Assembly: GCF_019649055.1 (NCBI RefSeq)
Contig: NW_026570242.1
Coordinates: forward strand, 682,001 to 746,000
Length of the DNA: 64,000 nucleotides
Origin: Paramacrobiotus metropolitanus
Taxonomy: Eukaryota > Tardigrada > Eutardigrada > Parachela > Macrobiotidae
Direction of reading: 5' to 3'
Position 1 is the first letter of the stretch, and every line of letters begins with the position of its first letter. This document shows positions 48,184-59,147 of this stretch, piece after piece. Under the pieces are notes generated by a model. It saw only the letters and a program-made list of their open reading frames with translations. It had not been told where the DNA came from and did no database searches. A program made the position numbers and the translations under genes.

Positions 48184-48391
48184 TGCAAAGCTCGGCACCT
48201 GTCAGATGGTTCTTTGCTGACGGACGTCCAGCGTCAACAAACCGCAAAGGTTACATCAAACGTTTTACGGAACAAATTCCCTTGCATTTGAATTAATATT
48301 CTTTGATTAACCACAATTCTTAGTATTTTTGCCTCAATTTCTGGTGTGACAGTACAAGAAAATAAATGACTTTCAGTGAGTCGTCGTTTAT

Positions 48392-51300
48392 TCAGTCCTC
48401 ATCACTACTGCTGGAGTGTGCTTCCTTCGCAGAGGCAAAATCCGCTACTGCTGCACGCTTCTGCACCAGCACATCATTATTCAAATCATTCTTACCGCTT
48501 CCTTGTTTAAATGAGACCAATTTAAAATCACTGGGCAGCTTAGCCTCCGTTTCGGCATTCATGGGGGTATACATGATGTCAGTTTTTGGTCGCTTCTCTG
48601 TAATCCAGTCATCCTGGTCCAGAGCAGTTGCCGTTTCCTCTTTGTCCTTTTCATCCTGCAAGGAGTTGATTCCACTGATCGCGCTTTGTAGAATGCTTGC
48701 TGCAGCAAGTGCCTGTTGAACTTGTGGCAGAACAGTTTTGCCTGATGCAGCATATCGCAGTTCGACAGAAACTGATGTGGAGCTCGGATGCTCTGTCATG
48801 GCAGCAGTACCCGGTAGTATCTTTCTGGCGCCATCGGCTGCTTTTGGTAAGTTTTGTTCAACTTTTCTGACTCCGTCGTTTGGGAGCATTCCCTCTCGGT
48901 GTCTGCGCGGTATAGGTTCTTCTAGTTCTGCCTGCTTCTCATAAATGTACGGTGAATGCCAAATATTTTCTGTAACCATACGGTAGCATTCACGTGGGCG
49001 GTCTTTTCTCCAGACTTCAACTTCTCTGCGTCGTTGCTCCCATTTATCATTAATCTCACGGTACTTTTTCTTCTCATCGTCGCGCATTATATCACCACTA
49101 ATCTGCTTCCGCCAGGCCGCCGCCGCAATAGCCACATTCCCACCGCTTTCCACGAGGTTTTCATATAATTTGTTTAAGGTCACCTCGCGCTTTGCCATGA
49201 TTTCCCTTTTATAATCGTCGTCCAGCGCTTTTTCTTCCAACTGTCGTGTTAGTTGGAGTGATTTGGTAATGCTGTCGTGAAAATAACTTAGCTCCTGTTC
49301 CCATACACTAATAAAAAACGACCGAATTTTCGGCCCCAGTTGCATTTCTTTTTCTTGGCGCCACTGTCGGAATTCAGTCATTTTTGCTTCGTAGATCTCC
49401 ATTGCAGCATCGTATTCCGCCTCGATGGCTAGAAGCTGCTGCTTGGTGTCCTTCTCGCTTTTACTACTTTCGGCATTTGCATTGGCACTGGCACCTCGTT
49501 TGAGGTCCTTCCCCGCTATGCTCGATTTAGCTGAGCTGACACCGGATTTGGATGGTCGATTGACGGCAAGCGCTGTCTTTTCTCCACTATCTCGTGCGCT
49601 TCTTGTCTTAACATTGCTGCTTTGCTCATCCAGTCCAGTATCTGGTGTTCGCAGTTTCTTACCTTTTGAACCAGATTTCACCGACGCTGCAGTATCGTCC
49701 ACTCGGATCTTTTCTCTGGCCTTTTGTAATTCTACTGGCACTGCTGGTTCTTCCGGAGTCAGCTGCGCGGCGTATTTTTCAAAGTGTCCATACAAATCCC
49801 TGGCGTAAACAGTAGTTTTCTCCACAATAGTTTCCAATGTGGCTAAAATCAGTTGTTCGATCTCTTCATCGCGGTTAAAGTTTAGTTTGCATCTGGGCTT
49901 TAGATGTATCAATGTCTGCTGCACTTTCATTATCTCGCGTATCAAAGCCAGCTTGACAAAAATGTTGTGACTGGATGATTTATGGATGTGCTCTTTCAGT
50001 GTCTTGATACGGTAATCCCAGGTAGGGACGACCGGCTTCGGAGTGTTAGGGTTACTGTGCTTGTTTAAAGCATAAGTGACAGCCGTTTTGATCCACTCTT
50101 GGTCCATCCAAAACTGTCGCCAGCGTTCATCGACTAGGGCATCTAGTGCAAGTTTCTCTGGATCCGGAGGTGGTGGTGGGTCCTGTGGTGCATTAAAGGT
50201 CCGCATCGTTAAGCTAAAAGCAGGTGGCTTGGTAGCCTCTGCTTTGCGCTGAATTACAGCTCGCTGAGGGTTGCTTTTTTCATCATTGACCAACTGCACG
50301 GGAGCCCATTCTGAGTCCGGTTCGGACAATCTGGATTGTTGTGGCTTTTCTGGTTTCGAATAGCCGGTGTCCGTAGTTATTCTTTGGGGAAGTTGCTCAT
50401 TTTCCGTCTTTTCGGTCACAGTAGATCCATTTATACTGAAACGAGGCGGTTCGGAAACAAATTGTGGGGGCGGTTTTCGAATCAAGTGTCGATCTGCATC
50501 GGCTGCGATCGGAGTGACATTGACATGAATCTTTCTATCATCCGGCTTTGAGGCAGAATCTGAGGAAATTCGGGGTAATTGTTGAAAAAACGGCGGCACT
50601 TCGGTAACAGTTTCGTTTACCTGGAAGCGGAAAATCTTTGTCATGAACATCACATTTAAAAATTTCATGTGGGTCTTTCCAGTAGACGAATTCGGTAGAT
50701 GAAGGTGTTTTATTGTAGAGATAAGCCGGTGGATTGGTTGTCTGCGATAATGAAGACGTTGCATGAGCTGCAGCCAGTTCATCCAGCATGACCTTTGTAA
50801 CTTCACCGGGATGGCGGTTTCTGTGTGCGATTTCTGTTTCGATCAAGCACTGGTACCATGGAATACTATCAGGGTGCAGATGAATGAAAATCCATATATA
50901 CAGTAGTTTCGTCACTGGCTCCGCTTGATATTCCAGATTGTTTTCGCTCATAAAGATTTCCTCTAGTGTAGTGAGTTTCGGTGCTTCCGTTGATTCAACG
51001 GTATGAAGCAGATTTCTGAGACGATGCTCGACTTCGAGCGACGATGCCATAATGTCCATATTCGTAGCACTGTTGAGGCAAGTTTCGTTTTCATCCTTCT
51101 CCTGTCCGGTGTTTTCAGTTCTTCCTTCACTAGTGCCATTTACAACAATGACAATGTTATCAGGTTTCGTTCCTTTAGGTAATAACCACATTTTGTATGA
51201 TTCAGCGAAATTTCCATATGCGTGGCTCTCGTAAACAGCTGTCAGAATATGGACATTGCCTTCTTCCAGTACTCCTTCTGGCTGGAGAAAGTAGATCAAG

Positions 51301-52688
51301 CCATACTTTTCAGTTGGCCAAAGAGGTTCAGGATAGTCGTACGGCGAAAGGCCAAAAGATAACGCTTCTGGTCCAGGGTTGGTCAACGTCAAGCTGGCCA
51401 TGGCTGATGTGCCCTTTGGCTTTGCATGCAGCTGGATAAAGATACTAACTCCTTCCGGTTTGCTGTATATAGTAACGTTGTCGTCATCGAATGTCCGGAT
51501 CTGCAACACCGGACGTGCTGTCGGAACATTGGCTCGGATGGAACATTCTTCGTCGAGCACCTTGGTGTCATGTACCGAAAAAATGTCGCGCGTTGTTGGT
51601 ATAGGGGATGCAAGATCAGCCGATAGGAGATCGATTTGAGGGCCCATTGCGCAAGATTGTTCTCCACTCGGCAAACGAGATGAGCTAGGTGCGTTTGTGC
51701 CTTCAACCAACAAATTATCGAAGCTCGGCTGCCGCATTCCAGGCGGTAGTGCTTTCTTGGAAGCCATCGCTAAACATTGACGATACCTTTCAGTGATAAG
51801 TTGTTGTTTCCCATTGCATTGTGCTGAAGCCGAACCAGTAAGAACTTTCAGACTCCTGGGCTTTCCTGTGAAAGAAAGGTTTTCATATGGCGGATTTTTC
51901 AGTAGATCAGGTATCACTTTATCCATGCCACCTACAGGACGTAGTCCAGGACCGGAAGTTTCGTACACTGAGCGCGGACCCGCTTGGACTTCGTTCAGCG
52001 CGTCGCGTTCTTTCTTAAAACGAAAATTGTCGACATCGCTCAGCACTAAGTCCTTGACCGGGCGATTCAGTCTTTTGGCTAAACCATTTGCCATCTCTCG
52101 ACGCTGGCAAGCAATACGTTCAAATTTAACCAAACATCGCGACGAAGCGTCATGTACTTCGGTTTTCTTGCGCTGATCGATTATCCGGTTCTCAAATAAC
52201 GGTACGACATGTTGGAAGGTCTTTGCCAATGGACTCACCAAATCAGTTGATTTGCTTTGCTTTTGACAGCTCCCCTCTGGGTAGTTATGTATGTTTCCTA
52301 AGACGGTTGACGGAATTAGGTGATTGCTGTCGGTCAGTGCAGGACCTAACTTCTGGAAAGACCACTTGTCAGCAGGCGGGGCTCGCAGGCTTAACGGGGA
52401 CCGCTTTTGGATGGCAATCGGTAGAGGCTTAGGTTGAGCGACAATGACCCTTTTGGGTTTTGTAGTAAAAGTTTCAGTAAATGTAGGGATCGCAGCGATC
52501 TTGGTTCCCATCTGCGTGTTATTGGCCAGTCCGTCCCACGATTGCACATTTCTGAGATCATGCAGTTGTTTCGATATATGTCGTAACAGAGGTGTTCCGG
52601 CAGCAGGCTTGATCGATTTTAGTAACGTCTTCTCTAATGCTGGAGATGTTGAAAATGGTATTCCTTTGACAGCGGGTGTATTTGTCAT
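48392..52688 (-). CDS. MYCBPAP: MYCBP-associated protein (central-apparatus / sperm-tail protein)
   Basis: Two exons (52688-50621 and 50559-48392) joined in phase across a 61-bp intron give 1411 residues; human MYCBPAP is 947. The middle of exon 1 has CQRREMANGLAKRLNRPVKD followed by FKKERDALNE, parallel to human 'LRKKQQEALSEHLKKPVSEL'. Next is an ASH-type beta-sandwich region (MASLTLTNPGPEALSFGLS; FLQPEGVLEEGNV; YGNFAESYKMWLLPKG), parallel to 'VNNGTVAIWYDWRR..EGVILPGE..FREFWEF'. Exon 2 has the conserved helical block WDYRIKTLKEHI..QLILATLETIVEKTTVYARDL. The last roughly 350 residues, charged and partly coiled-coil, extend beyond the vertebrate protein. MYCBPAP is reported from the axonemal central apparatus and spermatids. 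A consensus RFX X-box lies 467 bp upstream of the start codon. Confidence 0.72.
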
Positions 52689-53591
52689 TCTTCACACTAT
52701 ATCTGACAATAAGGAGGCTGCATATTCACCCAGCAAAAGAAGCGAATACCAAAATATTTTCATCGACTATTTCTGGAATTATAATATTAGCAGAGATAAA
52801 CTTTTCCAATGTTTGAATCAAAGATTTATGGGTACTCGTACATTAATAACACTTTCAACTCTTTTGATGTGACGACTGCATTACCATCCACATACGCAAT
52901 CTCGCATAATTTGTGCGAACCCGGACGATCACTACTGAAAACGATGGTAGGTAAATAAAAAAAAACAAAAATGCTATAATAAAAATATTATAATGATCAA
53001 ATCAGTAGTACGGATCGCATTTTTAACTAACGTTCGGCTGTTTAATTTACTCGTGTACTCGTGGCTTAAGGATCTGGAGAGCCCTACGCACTAGGTACAT
53101 CGCACGCGGTTCTACGTAAACCTATCTCTACGGCACATCTTGGGCTGTGTTTGTGTTGCCTGGCAACGGCTGCAATGCCAATAAAACGGCTTCCCAGGAC
53201 ATGGGTGATGTCTCGCGTTTGGTTTCCTCGGGTAAACATAATGATGTCATCTGGCTACATATGTCCAGGTAATGAAATGTGAGTAAGGACTAAGGAGCCG
53301 ATCGAAAGGACCATATGAGGGCGAGGAGGCAATGGCACAAACGGGCAAACCGCCTACGAATGGCTTGATTTCAGAAGGTATGGCGAAATATCTCTGAATT
53401 TATCTTTCGAAAGCCAGGCACTCATTCCTGTTCAGATTTTTCACAGCAAGTACTTTTATAAACAGAGAACTGAGCAAGTGAAACCGTCCTTTGCTTCGTA
53501 TAAATATCGTAATATTGTTGACAGCTTTATCGCCGTCAATTAGAACGTGACACGGTTTTCAGCAGATATGAAATTTGTTTACGTATTCTAA
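52689..53591. other. Upstream region of MYCBPAP
   Basis: About 0.9 kb between the MYCBPAP start codon and the long-TIR element. It is AT-rich near the gene and more GC-rich around 53090-53290, where the X-box sits. TACTCGTA at 52833-52840 and two TACTCGTG copies near 53049-53066 occur here. No gene seen. Confidence 0.45.
53155..53167. promoter_or_regulatory. Consensus RFX X-box
   Basis: GTTGCC T GGCAAC is a perfect two-half-site X-box palindrome with a one-base spacer. RFX transcription factors bind this site to switch on ciliary genes across animals. It lies 467 bp upstream of the minus-strand MYCBPAP start, in an intergenic GC-richer patch. The sequence match is direct; binding is inferred. 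Confidence 0.6.
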
Positions 53592-54443
53592 GGGTGACAC
53601 TATAGGCACCCCAAAAACCCTCGTTTACTATAGGAACCCCTTTTCCGCACCCCGTTAATTAAAGGCACCCTTATCTTATTAATTGATTCTTTCGTGCACC
53701 CTGTTTTTTATAGGCACCCCTATGACAGACGCACTGCAGTAATTTTGTTTTGTAATTTTCTGCTCTAATAATGTCCTCCAGTTCCCCACCTACACCAAAT
53801 CAGACAGATATTAATTGTCGCTTAACGTACCCTGTAGTAGACCCTGAGAATGACCTGGTTGATCTATATGCAACCTTTGACAAATTCGAAGAAGCATTAA
53901 GATCTACCAAACAAAGACGTTCCAGACATCTGTTATCCGTCGGTGACGGTCGGTCAGAATTCCGGACATTCGTTATCCGAATGGTATATGATGTTGGAAA
54001 TACAAGACCTAATCGATTACATGACCAAAAACTGGTTCGACTGCCGGCATATGTGGAGTTTGGCGTACAGACACGGCTTCCGTTTGTTGGGGAATAACAC
54101 TAATAACTTCGTGGAAGCATTTTTTCGGACAGTGAAAGCTTTCAAAATTACCGCCGACGATGCCATCCTCATTAGATCCAAGTTAGCAGGTTAGCCTCAC
54201 CACCCGATCATCGGATGGAAAGTCTGATTCTGTCTGTATGCGAGTATCTGTATGAGACTGACGCACGTACATGAAATCATTTTCGAATTCTGTATCCGAA
54301 ATAAGCTATTAAAGGGTGCCCATAAAATACACTGACAGGGTGTTTCTATTTAATAAACAGCAAAGGGTGTCTATAAATTACGGGGTGCAAAAGGGGTGCC
54401 TATAATAAACGAGGGTGTAAGGGAGTGTCTATAGTGATTTCCT
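53592..54443 (+). mobile_element. Long-TIR DNA transposon (Mutator-like or hAT-like), 852 bp
   Basis: About 130 bp at the left (53592-53720) match the reverse complement of about 130 bp at the right (54312-54443). Shared landmarks in order are ACTATAG, ACCCTCGTTTA, CTATAGG, ACCCCTTTT, GCACCCCG, CACCCT and GGCACCC. Within each arm TATAGGCACCCC-type units recur. The flanks TATTCTAA (53584-53591) and TATTTTAA (54444-54451) agree at 7 of 8 positions, fitting an 8-bp target duplication. The interior has a broken transposase-like frame. The arm divergence of perhaps 20-25% suggests an old, inactive copy. Confidence 0.75.
53771..54194 (+). pseudogene. Broken transposase-like frame inside the long-TIR element
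   Basis: An ATG frame from 53771 runs about 45 coding-like codons (NQTDINCRLTYPV). The continuation that looks coding is in a different frame (about 53901-54194), with WFDCRHMWSLAYRHGF and NNTNNFVEAFFRTVK. The 'W..AYR....TNN..EAFFR.LK' pattern resembles the C-terminal part of Mutator-like or SWIM-associated transposases. The frame change may be a real frameshift or an unseen intron. Being under 150 residues, it cannot be a complete transposase. Confidence 0.5.
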
Positions 54444-54762
54444 TATTTTAATTGCCCCTTTCCACAACGGTAGCATTCTTCAACTGGATATTACTCGGAC
54501 TGCTTACGTAGAGAGAGGATTCGGTGTAGATTCGCACACGCTTATTTTTTGCCCGCCTGAACATTATTGCTGGAGCTTAATTAGCAGCAAAGTGTTGTTA
54601 AAGGCAATCAAAACTTTTTTTTATTAATTTTGTCGTGAGGTTCTGAGATTTTTGGATAGCTTTTCGTTTTCCTGATTATATAATATCAGCAAAACATCTT
54701 GCAGAACGATATGTTTTACGCATTGTACCAGCGCACGTGGGGGCTGACCGTTTCTTAATTAA
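54444..54762. other. Intergenic region
   Basis: About 320 bp of AT-rich DNA between the transposon and the next gene, presumably its promoter. Nothing recognised. Confidence 0.35.
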
Positions 54763-55904
54763 ATGTTGAAAAGCTGCAGCATTTACCACTTAGTGCCGGA
54801 CAATAATTACATATTAGTATTTGACTGCTTCGGTGAATGTAAACCTTAATTCTCCAATTGACAAATCGATTGTTCCTGACATTCGGTGCAATTTTAGATT
54901 CCGACATCGAAAATGTGGGGTTATCGGGATCACAGCTGTTCAGTTTTGACGGTGGCGACATCGACGAAGACAAATGTTTTGTCTCTGGATCGGACGAGCT
55001 ACTTACACGCTTGTCATACGATGTCTACAGCCTGCGGTCATGCGATGCGGATGTCTACGACAAGGTTGCCATTGTCCTGCACGATATGGCAGGTGTCGAA
55101 ATTCCTCCTTTCGTGCTCCAAATTCTCAAGATTTCCCGGCAAGATGCCATTGAACGAAATTTTGATCGTGCGCAGCGACTGAACTTCGAAATTGATAATA
55201 AAATCCTCAAATGCCTCCAAGCCATGCATCGAGCCCAAATGTGTGATCGAGTGCGCGGGTTCGACAGCAAGCTGGGTAAAGTCCTTAGCATTATTTACCG
55301 GCATTTTACTGACGGTGCCAGAGAAATTTCCGAAGAAGCTGTGGAGGACTTAATCCCGGATTGGCCAAATACTGTTTGTATGTTGCCGGCAAAGGAGTTC
55401 GTTCCCTTCACATCCTTCGATGACAAGAAACAGAAGCTGCGCACGGATCTGCAACCGCAACAATTATCTAAACTCTCCTTGCGGTTTGAAAACTTTGTCC
55501 CACGAAAAGACAGCGGTACAATTAGTCACGCCGGCACCGAAAACAGCGTTGTACCTACCAGCAGTCGCACCAGGAATGCGGCGGTGACAGGTGATGCAGT
55601 TGTTCCAGAGGAGGTGAATTTGTCAGCACTGGCAAAAAAGGAGGGGGTAGAATACGGAATGATGTTCGATTTTTATGCTCCAGAAAAGAGAATTTTTAGT
55701 GTTTACATGCATCCCAATATGGATTATACAACGGAACCGAAGGAAACCCCGGTTGATCCCGACAATGTTGCTGTAATTGAGGAGAAAGATCCGGATAACC
55801 CCAGTCCCCTATGGAAGCAAGTGAAGCGAGCTGCTACTCACATCACACGATCGTTGCGGGGTAATCCAAAATATTTTGTTAGTCCGCAAGATTTGCAGAC
55901 GTAA
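54763..55904 (+). CDS. Unrecognised two-exon protein of 360 residues
   Basis: A short first exon (54763-54838; MLKSCSIYHLVPDNNYILVF) is joined in phase over a typical 59-bp intron to a long second exon (54898-55904). The second exon alone has no early ATG, which supports the splice. The product starts with an acidic patch (SFDGGDIDEDK). A helical middle follows with ISRQDAIERNFDRAQRLNFE and KLGKVLSIIYRHF, then a serine/threonine-rich linker, and a C-terminal part with MMFDFYAPEKRIFSVYMHPN and VKRAATHITRSLRG. No signal peptide, membrane span or catalytic motif is seen. I do not recognise the family; the middle helices recall the coiled segment of some ciliary proteins, but that is not evidence. 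Confidence 0.6.
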
Positions 55905-56441
55905 AACGGTCCTCTACTGTTGTTCATTTAAGCCTTCTTTTCGAAGAGCGTATTCGGGGAATCACGTTTACATTTTTCATATTTAATCGTTACTGAACTG
56001 CAGTACTGTATTGTTGATCATGTTTTGTTCATGTTTGTTTGGTACTGGGGACTGTGCATAAATACTGCATGATTGTTTTCATAAAAGCAGGACCGACACC
56101 AGGGAGTCGGTCCTGATTCAAATGAAGCTGAAGGGAAAAGCGGTAAACCTGTTAGGAAAACGGCCATTTATTCGTACATTGGTAAGAAACTAATGAGATC
56201 ACTTGCAAGCGAAGACTACTCTTACCAACCTCTTGACAGCTTTGCCTTTCCCACTGAAGTGCAGTAGTACTTAGTATAACTTGAGGCTTTCCGCAAACTT
56301 TGTTACAGCATAAGTTAAGACGACCATCTTATGGATAGTGGTATAAGTGTGGAAGTCCGTATGCGGTATGCCGAAACCGGCCAATCAGTTTTTTATCGGT
56401 TCCGTTTTTTTTCTGCAGTGGTACTTTCGTAAAATTTTTCA
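55905..56441. other. Convergent 3' region with a stable hairpin
   Basis: 537 bp between two convergent stop codons. Besides the hairpin at 56088-56115 nothing is recognised. Confidence 0.4.
56088..56115. repeat. GC-rich hairpin, 10-bp perfect stem
   Basis: CAGGACCGAC (56088-56097) pairs perfectly with GTCGGTCCTG (56106-56115) around an 8-nt loop ACCAGGGA. It stands in otherwise AT-rich DNA about 185 bp past the stop of the upstream gene, so it could be a 3' UTR structure. It is not a histone stem-loop. Confidence 0.6.
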
Positions 56442-59147
56442 TTACTGATTTCCTTTATCTGCATCTACAGTAATATCAGACTTCGGTTCTGGTGTAATGG
56501 ACAGCAGACTGTCGACCTTTGCCAAAGGCATATCGGAAACACCACCCATTTGATACAATTTGCTGCTTCGTCGTCGCGCTTCCGCCGACGCCCTGGACCT
56601 TCTAAACTGCCCAAATGTCCGTTGGTCAGCATCGGTACTGGTGTCAAATGAACCGAAAAAATCATCAACCAACGAGCTTTGATGTGGCTGAATTCCTGCC
56701 GTGACATTTTCGGAACCGGAAGCACTGACCGAAAACCGTGAAACCAACATGCTAATAAACTTTTCCTCTTCATCAACCAGCTGCTCTTGGAGTTCGACAT
56801 TTTCGGACTCAGAATCCTGTGTCGCAACGGGCTGTTCGGGTTCAGCATCGGGGTTTAATTTAGTCTGACTAGTAATTGTTGGATCCATTTCTGTAATTGG
56901 TGCAGACGTGTCGTTTAGTGATTCATCTGCTGATTGACTTTGTGTCTCCATCTCATCTTGAAACAAATTGTCTGCCGGCCCAGAGTCATCCAGCAGTTCA
57001 TCCAAGCTCTGTCCTGTTGTCACCAGCCATTTCTGTTTTTCTGTGGGGTCAGTCAGTATTCGCTTTGCAGTCTCCTCCAGGAGGCTCAACGTTTGTTGTA
57101 CTATCTTGCCCTTTTTTGCCAAAGGCGGCTGTGACCGTGACCTTGGTGCTTTTCTCGGCATGACAGCATCGCGATACAGATGACCAAAGAGGTTGTGCTT
57201 GCTGGCCGCCGTTGCTTCTTTCTTGCTTTTTTCATCTTTGGCACGCACGTTGCTACAGAAGCGCTCTTCGGCTATTCGGTCCTGGTTCACTTTAACGAAC
57301 CATTTGTTTCTAGTGCTTTCCGGGAAGTGCTGCAAGTCGGAATTATAGCGGTCGACTTTTTCGATAATAGCAGCAAGCAGTGTTTCTGCGTCCGAGGGAT
57401 CGCCTTCTGTGATTTTTTTGACGTATTTGGTGTATAAATCGACAATGCAGTTTCGAAGCGTTTCTAGTGGTGCTCTAAAAAATACTCGGTTTCCCGATCT
57501 TTCATCAGACGTCGCTACCGTCTGCTGAAGATCTTCCATTTGAGTTCGCAGCAGTCCGCTCTATTTGGTCGACAAAATATCACTAATGATAATGAAGTTG
57601 AGAAAATGGTAAAATTATCAGGGTTATAGTGCACCTACATGATTCCTCAGGAGTTCGCATTTACTTTCTCTGGCTTCAACAAGCCTTTGAATGTCAGCAA
57701 GCTTTTCGCTCACGTGGTGTTTGATATCCCGAATGTCCTGTTTGGCAGCTGAACACACTTCCACAGATTTTTGTGCATTGTCATAATACGTCACCACTTG
57801 CGATATTATGCTGGCGGTATTCGATTCCGGTAGCAAGGATAATGCCACAACAGATCCGTCATTCGCAATAGTGCTGTTCTGACTTTCTTCACTCATGCTT
57901 TTGTGTGGCGGCAACGCTTTTTCTGTTTCGCCGGGTCTGGGCTTTTCCTCCTCCAGTTCTTGTTCCTTGAGTTTTGCATATTCGACATGAAATCGTTTCT
58001 TGTCTTCAAATGAAACAGTGTACAGCGCATCCAAGCATCGCTCAATCAGCTTGACCCGATTTTCTTTACGAAGATTGTGGCACTCTAATAAGTTGTTGTT
58101 AAGCTCCAATTGTCGAATGACCTTTTCCAAATTTAGCCGTTCCACACGGGCTGTTTCGGCATTCTTTATCGCAACTATGGTTTTTCCATCGCTTTCGTGT
58201 AAATAATCATCAAATTCTTTCGCAGTGATTTCGGTTTCTTCTTCCAGTTGCATGATGTCTGAATCGAATTTCGAAACTGAACTGTTTAACAAGTCCACCA
58301 TACGGCGCTTAATTACCATGCTTACGTTTGCATGATGCGTTTCCCGTATGCGGTTGGTAATGTCTAGTCTGGTCTCTCGATCCATTTTCCGATGCTTCCT
58401 AGTCTCCTTCAACAAAGCACCGGGGTTCCGAAAATGAAATTTCGGTCCAGAATACTGCAAAGTTTCCTTGAACTATCATTCCACTGTGCAGTCGGGAAAC
58501 ATTTGGACACAAACCTTAACATGCATTGTGCGATTGTCGGTATCTCCTGATGATGTTCGTTGGGCTTTGCCACACAAGCCAGCTTTACGGGGATTGAAAG
58601 TCGGCGCCAAAAGGCGTCTGTCGTTAAAAATGCGATATTGTACAGCATCGCTTTCTTCGTCAAAGATCGGTGTTTTCTTTTCTTTCTTCCGGCTGTGTTC
58701 AAGCATTTCTCGGAGTTCGATTAAGTCTAGATTTTTATTCAGCTTGAATGGATTAATGTTCATAATGGATTGGTTAAGCCACGGTGTATGGCCATACGGC
58801 GAATCCACTCTGCACTCTTTCAGTCTGGAAAGTTTGGCTGTGGGATAACGATCTTTGCGCTTCACAGTACCTCCCAAAGGATCAGGAATTCTGGGTGACT
58901 TTCTGGGTGTAGCATTGCGTATCAGAAAGTCGAGCAAGCTGCGGTCGTCTTCCGGGGGTAGCTCAACGGTAAATGGAAACCTGAGAGAACTTGAGTGTAA
59001 ATTTGAATGTGCTTGGTCATTCGTGTGTGGCGTTGTTGTAGACGACGATTTCTTAGTCACCCGTTTCACGTCTGCTGTATGTCGGTCAATCTCGCTTTGG
59101 ATGGCTTTCAAGAGAGTAACCGACAGTTGATTTTCCCTCCGCTTCAT
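56442..59147 (-). CDS. CFAP100: CFAP100-like axonemal protein (DUF4200 coiled coil)
   Basis: Three exons (59147-58515, 58454-57639, 57560-56442) in phase give 855 residues; human CFAP100 is 611. Exon 1 has NPFKLNKNLDLIELREMLEH, like the vertebrate 'NPF.LPPDVNIFLLREKE'. Exon 2 carries the DUF4200 coiled coil with KEFDDYLHESDGKTIVAIKN, matching the family 'FDEFLKENDxxxxxAL'. Exon 3 adds QMEDLQQTV and a long acidic tail beyond the usual family length. CFAP100 (MIA1 in Chlamydomonas) forms with CFAP73 a modifier of inner arm dynein f. The open frame extends upstream of 59147 without another ATG, so the start is the first in-frame AUG and could be altered by an upstream exon. Confidence 0.7.
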
